Shown here: positions 56,040 to 64,000 of the stretch, in pieces
Layout of the letters: the number at the start of each line of letters is the position of its first letter
How positions within the stretch are numbered: position 1 is the first letter of the stretch
DNA from: Cordilura impudica
Taxonomy: Eukaryota > Arthropoda > Insecta > Diptera > Scathophagidae
Reading direction: 5' to 3'
Length of the DNA stretch: 64,000 nucleotides
NCBI GenBank assembly: GCA_963682025.1
Contig: OY821517.1
Span: forward strand, 105,948,972-106,012,971
Program-made: the position numbers and the translations under genes
Notes under the pieces: model-generated
Database searches by the model: none
Told to the model about the DNA's origin: nothing
Seen by the model: only the letters and a program-made list of their open reading frames with translations

Positions 56040-56560
56040 AATGAAATAAAGGTTCTCCCGGTTAAAAAATTTCCTAATTATGATCTTGTTAATGCTCAAC
56101 CCTTATCAAGGAATAGTAAAATTAACTTCCTTACTTAATGCTGCATTAAAAATTCAATATGTGCCCAGTTGCTGGAAAGTAGCTGAAATAATAATGATAC
56201 AAAAACTTGGAAAGGTCATTAAGATTGTTGAATCCTGCAGCTACAATAATAGGAAAACTATTTGAAAAGATTATCAGTACTAGAACTGAATAAGATTGTT
56301 GAATTAAGGAGACTGATACCAATTAGTTTTTGCAAAAACCATTCAACAATTAAACTCTATAGAAATTTCATTCGAGAATAAACAAGTCTGCTCTGCGGTA
56401 TTCTTAGATATATCCCAGGTATTTGATGGAGTTTGTCACCTGAGACTAATTCAAAAACTTAAAACTATCCTGCCAAGAAAATACTATAATCTATTCGAAT
56501 CATATATTATCGATAGATACTATAGAGTTAAACACGAATACCAATATTCTAAGTTGTAAC
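56040..56560 (+). pseudogene. Jockey-type retrotransposon 3: reverse transcriptase fragment
   Basis: Read across shifts: FPNYDLVN, LTSLLNAALKIQYVPSCWKV, AEIIMIQKLGKVIK, GKLFEKIIST, LNKIVELRRLIPI, KNHSTIK, then SAVFLDISQVFDGVCHLRLI, QKLKTILPRKYYNLFESYII and DRYYRVKHE. The W-K-x-A-x-x-I-x-I-x-K-P/L-G-K finger motif and palm motif A (F-L-D-I-S-Q-x-F-D) match Jockey family proteins. The Y-A/V-D-D catalytic part is not here; DINE-like copy m starts at 56572 and motif B/C appear to have been lost. Confidence 0.8.
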
Positions 56561-56571
56561 GAATAAGATTG

Positions 56572-56897
56572 ATTTCGTAGGTGTCATTTGTATGGGGACA
56601 AGGTCTGAGCATGCGCCGATTTTCACCAATTTCAACAGCATTCATGCCATGGCCGATAGAAGTCCACATACCAAATTTCATCAAAATATGTTTACATTTG
56701 CGATCTGTAGTTTGATTGTAAGGCTTACATGGACACACATATGGACGGACGGACGGACATCGCTAAATGTACCTAGAAAGTGATTCTGAGTCGATCGGTA
56801 TAATAAAAGGTGGGTCTAGGTCAAATATTTTTGGTAGTTACAAACATCAGCACGAAGTCATTATACACTGACCATTTAGTGTTTATAGGGTATAAAA
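56572..56897 (+). mobile_element. DINE-like repeat copy m (3' half only)
   Basis: Begins inside the repeat (TAGGTGTCATTTGTATGGGG), has (GGAC)3 at 56744-56757 and ends GTTTATAGGGTATAAAAAT. The palindrome half is missing. It interrupts the Jockey element. Confidence 0.85.
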
Positions 56898-56941
56898 ATT
56901 TGACATTTAAAATGGAAAATTAAATGCCTTCTGAATATTAA

Positions 56942-57809
56942 CCCTTTCACGACAAATGGGATATATATGTCCCATATTAATTTTTTCTTATATTTTCCAC
57001 ATTTTCCAACCGATTTTTTTAAAGCTGACTTGAGTCGATAGAGTTTTAGCTTTCAGACCATACCAAAAAAAGTGGCACATGTATTCTCAGGACCTAAGAC
57101 GGTGACCCCAAAGTCTGAAAATTATGTTTTTTTTTTAATCATATATGGATGTCATTAATACGGACATTATTAAACCAAAAACATTAAAATTTTGAAGTAA
57201 TATGGACCAGTATTTATGGTTTTCAGAAACACCAAAATATTTGGAATCGGTTTATTATTCAACAAAATTCAGTATGAGACATATATGTCCAATTAGTCGT
57301 CAATAGTATATAGTTAGTTTATAGTTTTATATTTTTATTAAATAAAAAAAAGTTCATAATATTAAATCAGCAATTAATTAAACTACGACTAAAAAGACTT
57401 AGAAAAAGGTTAATTCTGAAAATCTCAAAAAAACAAAATCAATTATGGTAATCTTCGAAACAATTACGATTTTTGTGAAACAAGAAGGTTTTTTTCAAAA
57501 GGAACATATTGCGTTTGTCCGAAATTGCTTTCCATTTTGAGTACAAAATTTCAAAATTTACAACAAATACAAAATAAAAAATAAAAGCAAAAATTACTGA
57601 CTTGCTTTGAGCAGAGTAAATTAGTTGCTCACTAATTTTGACCGTTGACGACCAATGGGATATATATGTGCCATGGATTTTTCCTTGAAGGAATTGAAAA
57701 ACAATATTTTTGACGACACTTTTGTTTAGAAATGTTGGGTCGTTAAGTATGAATCCACAAAAAAAAAAATAAAAAATATTCCAGCAGTTTAGGTTCGGTT
57801 GTGAAAGCG
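56942..57809. mobile_element. piggyBac-type MITE flanked by TTAA
   Basis: 868 bp between TTAA tetranucleotides (56938-56941, 57810-57813). Ends CCCTTTCACGAC and, in reverse, CGCTTTCACAACC. TTAA targeting with a CCCTTT start is the piggyBac signature. No transposase. The palindromic word GGGATATATATGTCCC or a variant recurs near both ends and in the middle (56957, 57275, 57656). Confidence 0.85.
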
Positions 57810-57813
57810 TTAA

Positions 57814-58240
57814 CTTACAATTACAAACCGAGAATAATCTAGTGATCTACAAAATGTTACTAAAACAAGTGTGGGGTTGTGCCACAAATACAGAAATAGA
57901 AACTATTCGAAAATTCCAGACAAAGTCTTAGGAGTTTGCAGCAAAGCTCCATGGTATATCAGAAATGATGACATAAATTGAGAACTGAACATTACTACAC
58001 TACTATCGACTACCCTCAAACGAAGAACTGCCACATCTTTTGCGTACTTCTGGACTGACCGGGAGATTCAATGCAGATTAGGCGTGGGACAATGCAATGA
58101 ATCATTAATCCCAACGTAAATTAAACGTAGTTAGTCACTGTAGAGACTAGTAATAGCATTAGTTAGGCATTAAGTTTAGCTATTTATCATCCGTCCTAAA
58201 TTTATACTCAGTGGTTGCAGAGACAAATGACATGCAATCG
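57814..58240 (+). pseudogene. Jockey-type retrotransposon 3: C-terminal region and 3' UTR
   Basis: Directly after the MITE: ENNLVIYKMLLKQVWGCATN, TEIETIRKFQTKSLGV, SKAPWYIRND, ELNITTLLST. The K-x-x-x-Y-K-x-x-L-K-x-x-W, I-x-x-F-Q-x-K, A-P-W-Y blocks are the Jockey C-terminus. A 3' UTR-like stretch follows to about 58240. With 56040-56560 this forms one Jockey copy broken by two later insertions. Confidence 0.8.
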
Positions 58241-58341
58241 GGATTTTATTTATTTTAACTTGTCTCTCAGTTGTTGCTGGTGCCGATTTTTTCTTTTTTT
58301 TTCTAAACTACCAAAGACTGAAAATATTTCTTAACTGTATT

Positions 58342-58507
58342 TTCGTAACACTGATATTGAATCCCAACTTTCGGAAAGATATACCGTTGCGTCCCACGGA
58401 TTCAGCTTTCAATTGACGTCAAATTCAATTTAAGTTGTTCACTATTGAACCAACAATGAAAATGCTAATATGACATTTGACACAGATGTCAAAAATAGTG
58501 TTACGAA
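58342..58507. repeat. Possible small MITE
   Basis: TTCGTAACACT at 58342-58352 recurs inverted at 58497-58507, enclosing ~145 bp. Perfect 11-bp ends; no clear target duplication. Could be chance. Confidence 0.35.
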
Positions 58508-58949
58508 TCCAAAAAAAACTTCCAAATACATAAATACATTTCCTATAGAATATATAAATTGATGGTTTTTGTTAAGAAATACAAAGACCATCTATCGAAA
58601 TGTGTACAATATGAAAAAACTTAATATTAATAATTACAGTTAAGTAAATTTTACAGTTTTTATAAACCTCTCTCTACTTCCTTTTACTCCTGCAAGGAGC
58701 ATATGTAATACAATTTTTTTATTGTAATTTTTTAATATTTAAAAATGCAAATGTGTTTCTTTGCTAACAACCTTATTATCTTAATTCTTATAGAATTATA
58801 GTATTTACATAAGTAAATTTAGTTACGCGTACCAGTCAACGTATTTATACAATTTATTAAACTAACTCAATTAAGGCAGCCGTATTAAAAGTAACATAAA
58901 TTGCTACAATTATAAATATTGGGGATTGCAACAGTTAATTAAACGTAAA
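58508..58949. other. AT-rich sequence, nothing recognised
   Basis: No supported feature. Confidence 0.5.
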
Positions 58950-59100
58950 GGACCGTATGCAAAAAAATTAAAGTGTACTTCAAGTAGACTTTATTGTATG
59001 TTTTTCATACAACATTTGTTGAATTATTGTACGTTTTTCATACAAAATTTGTTGATAAAGTCTACTTGAAGTACACCTTAATTTTTTTTGCATACGGCCC
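58950..59100. mobile_element. Foldback (hairpin) MITE, ~150 bp
   Basis: Arms of ~45 bp: GGACCGTATGCAAAAAAATT and AGTGTACTTCAAGTAGACTT at the left, their inverse at 59056-59100. The ~60-bp loop is itself a direct repeat of TTGTAYGTTTTTCATACAA followed by CATTTGTTGAA or AATTTGTTGAT. A complete stem-loop if transcribed. Confidence 0.85.
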
Positions 59101-60408
59101 AAAATATATAAACAGATATTGTTATAAAATCAAATTTGTATTTAGAATTAATTTTCGGCTATAACAAAAGAAAATCAAATTTCTAACCTTGTTTCGTATT
59201 TATCACTGAAAGGATGAATCAAGTTCTATTGTAACTACCAAAAAGTTCGAAAAGTAAATTCAAAATTGTAATTTTCGGGAAAAAATTAAAAATAAAAAAT
59301 TTAAATCAAGTTTTTTTAATTGAAGACTGTACGACTGGGTAAGTTCCATATTATGTAAATTCTTTTTCATTGCCATATTTTTACAACTCTTAGGATTTAT
59401 TCTCTCCAAACAATGAAGGCTAAAATGTAAAAGAAACTTAAAGGGTTTCCGTTCTTCTAATTCTTACGAACACACTTTAAGCATCAAAAGACTGTCGTCG
59501 CACAGTGGCGCCCGTAGAGCAAACGAGGTTGCAAAAATCAAAATTTTCATGTGCGCCGACGAAGTTCTGAATAAACCCATGTTATAGGAAACTTTTCAAC
59601 GATTTCAAATATGCTACTCTTAATAATATCACATTTTTAGTTTAGAAGATATAACCGTTCAAAGTTGACCGACTTTCGGTTTTCAAAAAAACACACAATT
59701 TTTAGTCAATTTATTGCGATTTCAGGTGTAATATCACGAAAAATAGGTAACGAATCGCCTTATTTTTTGTTTGTATTGATTGATGTATTTATTAAATGTA
59801 TAATGATAAAAAAAAATTAACTGTTTGCTTTGTGTTTCTCCTGGTAAATCACTATTTAAAAACTATCCGTTTTTTTCAGTATTTTTCAACTTTGACGGAA
59901 AATAAAAAAATCTATATGTTTCTATATTTCCCATATTTGCAAAACATGTTCTCTGATTATTTCTTTACATAATTCAAAAGGTTTTATCTGCCCGTACATG
60001 CCCGTTTGGCTTCTAGAGGTAAAAAAGTTTAAAAAGACATGGTTGCAGAAATTGTATGGCGTGCATCCCTTACATGTTTTGACTGACAGTAGTTTGATCT
60101 AATAGTTTGAAAATTGCATTTCAAGTCGGTTGTCTACCTGTGAGCCTCTGCCAAAGTCTACTCCCAATATTCTGTTACAGACACAGGATGCACAAAAAAC
60201 TACTCATTGAAATTCGCAGGTACGCACCTCACTTAAAAATTACTTTGGAGTACAAATGGTCAAGAACAATATTGACTTATTGTCCCTCCAGGTAGGCAAA
60301 AATCTTATTTAGACACGAGCATAATATCAAAATTGCATAATTCAGCCTAAATCCATATGTATGCAGGGAACAGGTAAATTTTTAGGCATGGTAGCATAAG
60401 CCTATATA
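59101..60408. other. Mostly unrecognised; possible hAT-type end at 59503
   Basis: CAGTGGCGCCCGTAGAG at 59503 resembles the CAGTGGCG start common to hAT elements, but no partner end or 8-bp duplication is seen. Otherwise AT-rich, no gene. Confidence 0.3.
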
Positions 60409-60850
60409 TTGCAAAATAAGCATAATGCCTGGATTAGTCTACGACTGAAAGTTGGCGCAACAAGTACTGAAACCGTGGCGTTAAACAATTTAAAATTATT
60501 TGAACTGTTTACAAGGTCAACCACACAAAAGTTTTTCACGGAAGCTGCTTTAGAAGAACTTTATAGCTTATACGGAAATATTGAGAGAAGCGAAATTAGA
60601 AAAAAAAAATAATTTTATAAAAAATACAGATTGCAGAACACATTCAAAGCATCAAGGGTAAGGCAAAATGAGGACCTCTTCAACATGTTGGCAGCATCTT
60701 CCGATCCACTTATTTCTTCCCTGCGGCATGTGAAGTCACGAATAGAGTTAGAAAATAATTATAGTTTAGAAATGATTAGTCTTTTAGATATACCTTCTCT
60801 TACGAATTGTGATGAATATTTTACAGAAAATTTAAAAAATAAATTTAAAC
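60409..60850 (+). pseudogene. Unrecognised broken coding region
   Basis: Two adjoining frames with protein-like composition: 60409-60612 (AWISLRLKVGATSTETVALN, FFTEAALEELYSLYGNIERS) and 60631-60850 (RVRQNEDLFNMLAASSDPLI, SSLRHVKSRIELENNYSLEM, DIPSLTNCDEYFTENLKNK). An A-run near 60600 separates them and may hide a shift. The second frame runs on into a repeat end at 60851, so its last residues are not its own. No family recognised; a transposase part or an old host exon are both possible. Confidence 0.35.
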
Positions 60851-60905
60851 AAGTAAGAGTGTTAAATTCGGCTGTGCCGAATCTTTGATACCCTCCACCT
60901 CGGTT
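60851..60905 (+). mobile_element. Terminal piece of a second DINE-like family
   Basis: AACAAGTAAGAGTG, then the palindrome ATTCGGC-TGT-GCCGAAT, then GATACCCTCCACC. Same plan as the (GTCC)n repeats here (AACAAGTAAGA, palindrome, ATACCCTA) but a different palindrome. Only the end is present. Confidence 0.6.
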
Positions 60906-62503
60906 TGAGTCTTGATAATAAATGTAAATGAAGAAGTAAACAATTTGTTAAACTTAATACCAAATTATTTCAGCAAATTCTTTGGGTTGGTTTTCTTCTT
61001 TTCTATTATTTCGGATATATTTCGGTGTTTGCTTTTTGGTCATCGTGGTTGCTGATCGGCATGCATTTTGGTTATATACCTATATGCATGCGTTTCCGGT
61101 TATATGACATAACTTCTCGTTTAATTTAGTTTTTGCTAATTAAATAGCTCGCCCTAACCTCCATTGCAAAGGTAATGGTTGTGTAGAGTGGCTATATGCA
61201 TTAAATCGTGCTAATTGGAGATGGCTGTATAGTTTCTTTTAACTGGCCAAATATTTCTTCATTGTGGCCATATAGGTCGGATGGAGTAACAAAATAATAA
61301 CCAAAAAAAAAAGCTCTCTCAACTTTTTTTTAAAATATTGCCATATTTTGAAAACATAGAGAATAAATTTATAATAATAAATAATCAAATTAGGGATGAA
61401 AAACGCAAAAAACGAAAAGTCCCAAACATTTTAAATAAAATAATTTAATGTTATCTTTATTTTCTGAAAAACTTAAAATTTTCATCCAAAAAAAATTGTG
61501 AAAATTTATATATAAAAAATAACATTCTCATAAAATTACGTTTACTTATGTAACAATTTTTATGTTAGCAATTCTTAAATATCATTTGAGGTTTTCTTAA
61601 ATTCATTGAATTTAAATTAATATCGACAAATCTGTTTTTCTATTTATTTAAATTGTAAAGGAGTGGCATCTCTGTCAAAATAAGCGAAAAACACAAAGAA
61701 TAGAAAAAAACAAATTACTTCGTGTTTGACAGGATGATTTTATGTTTATGTTTAATATCTTTAATTTTTTTACTAATATTTCTGTTTATTTATTTGAAAA
61801 TGAAATAATGAATTGAATATTTAATTTTTTTATTTATATAAAAAAGTTTTTTAATTAAAGCAAAATATTTTCACTATTTCATGATTTTTATTTATGTATG
61901 ACGACATTTCAACCTAAAAATTTAAGTTTTTATCGATTGGATAAAACACACAAAAATGGTTGTCGTTTAGATAACAACAACAGCTGACTTTAACAATAGC
62001 GAATATCGTTTCAAAATTTTACTGATAATTTTGCAATTTTCTTTTTTTTTACAATTCGACTATCGTTGAAAGAAGTTACTGAATCGCGGTACTTAAAAGT
62101 TATTAATATCTCCTGAATGGCAATATTTTTTTTAAATGTAAACATTTTTAAATGTAAAGATATTTCTAAATTTAAAATTATTATTTCCGACGTTTTGATA
62201 TGATTTTCTGAAACTCAATTAATATTTTCTAATTTATAATTGGAAATTTTATTTTCAGTTTTTATTATAATTGATATTTTCTTAAATTTGAATGGAAAAT
62301 TTAAAAAGTGAAATTTTGTATTTATGTGAATAATAATGCTTTATTAATTATAAACAATTTTTAAAAATTAGATGTAATCGCAATCAGATATTTTATAGGT
62401 AAAGCAGAATAATAATTCTATATAACTATGTAGAACTGTTTTGTAAGCAAAAAACTCATTGACGAACTCGGTAACTCTATTTTGTAAAGACAACAAAAAG
62501 TTA
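60906..62503. other. AT-rich sequence, nothing recognised
   Basis: 1.6 kb with no supported gene or repeat. Confidence 0.55.
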
Positions 62504-63077
62504 CCCCCCAATCTCACATCACACTGAAATTGTAAAATCGTTGTGTACGTATTATCAACGAAAAATTGTTCGAATTAGTCGAATCCATCGCCATTAAATT
62601 TTATGCTCAAACATCTGACTGCAATCTCATTTTTAAAATGTTGTCGAAGCGTAAACTTCAAAAAATTTGTATACTTCTCTCTCTTATTTTATTTTAAGTA
62701 GAGTTACCGAGTTTATTATACAGGCACATGTTTGAGGGAAAATGTTTACATTTATTATTATTAGTATTATTTTAATAATAGTTAATAATATTTATGCTCT
62801 ATAATTAACAAACTTGCGTTTTTGTATGCGCATTTCAAAAAATAAATCATTATAATAGATTTAACAAGTTAAAACTTTAATTACAATTTTACAGAATCCA
62901 GTAAATTTGCATTAAATTTATAACACGGTAACATTAATCATCGTTAGTGTCTGCCACTACTCGCACGAAAAATTTTGTGCCATTAGTGTGACCACTGCGG
63001 AAAATGTGTGTGTATTAGTAAAAAAATGTGAGTGTATTGAGTTTTTCGAACTTTCAGTGTGATGTGAGATCGCTGGG
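62504..63077 (+). mobile_element. MITE unit 1 of a head-to-tail dimer
   Basis: 574 bp. Starts CCCCCCAATCTCACATCACAC and ends with the inverse, GTGTGATGTGAGATCGCTGGG (19 of the inner bases match perfectly). No coding. Separated from unit 2 by TTAA. Left flank TTA, right flank of unit 2 TAAT, so a TTAA-like target is plausible but not exact. Confidence 0.8.
62984..62994 (-). promoter_or_regulatory. Match to fly core-promoter Motif 1 in MITE unit 1
   Basis: TGGTCACACTA on the minus strand fits the Drosophila Ohler Motif 1 consensus (YGGTCACACTR), bound by M1BP at housekeeping promoters. The same word is at 63558-63568 in unit 2. Function here is unproven. Confidence 0.4.
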
Positions 63078-63081
63078 TTAA

Positions 63082-63653
63082 CCCCCCAATCTCACATCAC
63101 ACTGAAATTCTAAAATCGTTGTGTACGTATTATCAACGAAAAATTGTTCGAATTAGTCGAATCCATCGCCATTAAATTTTATGCTCAAACATCTGACTGC
63201 AATCTCATTTTTAAAATGTTGTCGAAGCGTAAACTTGAAAAAATTTGTATACTTCTCTCTCTTATTTTATTTTAAGTAGAGTTACTAAGTTTATTATACA
63301 GGCACATGTTTGAGGGAAAATGTTTACATTTATTATTATTAGTATTATTTTAATAATAGTTAATAATATTTATGCTCTATAATTAACAAACGTTTTTGTA
63401 TGCGCATTTCAAAAAATAAATCATTATAATAGATTTAACAAGTTAAAACTTTAATTACAATTTTACAGGATCCAGTAAATTTGCATTAAATTTATAACAG
63501 GGTAACATTAATCATCGTTAGTGTCTGCCACTATTCGCACGAAAAATTTGGTGCCATTAGTGTGACCACTGCGGAAAATGTGTGTGTATTAGTAAAAAAA
63601 AATGTGAGTGTATTGAGTTTTTCGAACTTGCAGTGTGATGTGAGATTGGTGGG
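63082..63653 (+). mobile_element. MITE unit 2 of a head-to-tail dimer
   Basis: 572 bp, about 98% like unit 1 by eye (period 578 bp), with one 4-bp deletion (AACAAACGTTTTTG against AACAAACTTGCGTTTTTG) and scattered changes. Ends GTGTGATGTGAGATTGGTGGG. Confidence 0.85.
63558..63568 (-). promoter_or_regulatory. Match to fly core-promoter Motif 1 in MITE unit 2
   Basis: Second TGGTCACACTA on the minus strand, same place in the unit as 62984-62994. Confidence 0.4.
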
Positions 63654-64000
63654 TAATATGCCAAACTTATGTTCATATTTGTAAAAGAATAATGAAAAAA
63701 CGTATGAAATAAAAGACCAACCCGTGTATACTCTTAACATTGTTCTGTATGATATCTAGTTGAAAATATTAACATTCATGTTAAAATAGAAATAACTATT
63801 GCAAAGCTAATTAGAACAAACAAAAATTATGGCGGCATCTACTGTGGCATAGTCACGCTGAGCAAAATGAAGTGACACTCTGTTAATACAAAAGAAATGT
63901 ATTTTCCCCACAACAAAATACTGCAGAATTTTATGTAAATAAAATAACCGATTTATTTCTAACATGCAGTTACTATCAATATACATACATACATATATAT
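63654..64000. other. AT-rich sequence, nothing recognised
   Basis: Ends in a short (CATA)n run. No supported feature. Confidence 0.5.

Noticed and set aside
62504..63653. Long terminal repeats of an LTR element
   Set aside because: The two ~575-bp copies are directly adjacent with only TTAA between and each has its own inverted ends.

Overview
The window looks like gene-poor, repeat-dense nuclear DNA from a higher fly (Diptera, Brachycera, most likely a calyptrate/muscoid such as a blowfly, flesh fly or stable fly). The basis is strong AT richness, short introns-and-repeats style sequence, at least 13 copies or fragments of a (GTCC)n-bearing DINE-1/INE-1-like repeat, rosa-type (DD41D) mariners, Penelope-like and Jockey-group retroelements, and several Helitron, piggyBac, Harbinger and Tc1 remains. 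I see no rRNA, tRNA, operon or CRISPR. I cannot name the species.

Layout. 0-5 kb: Penelope GIY-YIG end, Helitron, DINE-like copy, Tc1 C-terminus, Harbinger fragment. 5.1-8.1 kb: a decayed non-LTR retrotransposon (endonuclease plus reverse transcriptase) with an internal 212-bp duplication. 8.14-10.95 kb: a DNA transposon with ~0.58-kb terminal inverted repeats (TIRs) and the C-terminal half of an unfamiliar transposase. 11.1-12.4 kb: a dead DD41D mariner. 12.6-23.2 kb: Harbinger end, Penelope reverse transcriptase, Tc1/mariner scraps, DINE-like copies, Helitrons. 24.5-29.2 kb: a minus-strand non-LTR element split by a second long-TIR transposon that carries the N-terminal half of the same transposase family. 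29-36 kb: sparse, with piggyBac remains. 36.85-38.16 kb: an almost intact DD41D mariner. 38.78-40.10 kb: a 1.3-kb non-autonomous element with 8-bp target duplication and a dense array of one motif. 48.84-53.92 kb: a nest, a TA-flanked inverted-repeat element holding a DINE-like copy and a 3.3-kb Helitron that itself holds two minisatellites and another DINE-like copy. 56-58.2 kb: a Jockey element interrupted by a DINE-like copy and a TTAA-flanked piggyBac MITE. 62.5-63.65 kb: a head-to-tail dimer of a ~575-bp MITE.

Host coding content is minimal. The best candidate is one internal exon on the minus strand (48465-48671) with matching splice sites; a second, weaker one lies at 30707-30928. Both are unrecognised.

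The most novel signal is the long-TIR family (8141-10948 and 24974-27949). Both copies are flanked by the 4-bp direct repeat ATAT, and one insertion can be proved because excision restores a reading frame in the host retroelement. The two copies keep complementary halves of one protein family. A 4-bp duplication points towards the Sola superfamily, but I cannot confirm that by eye.
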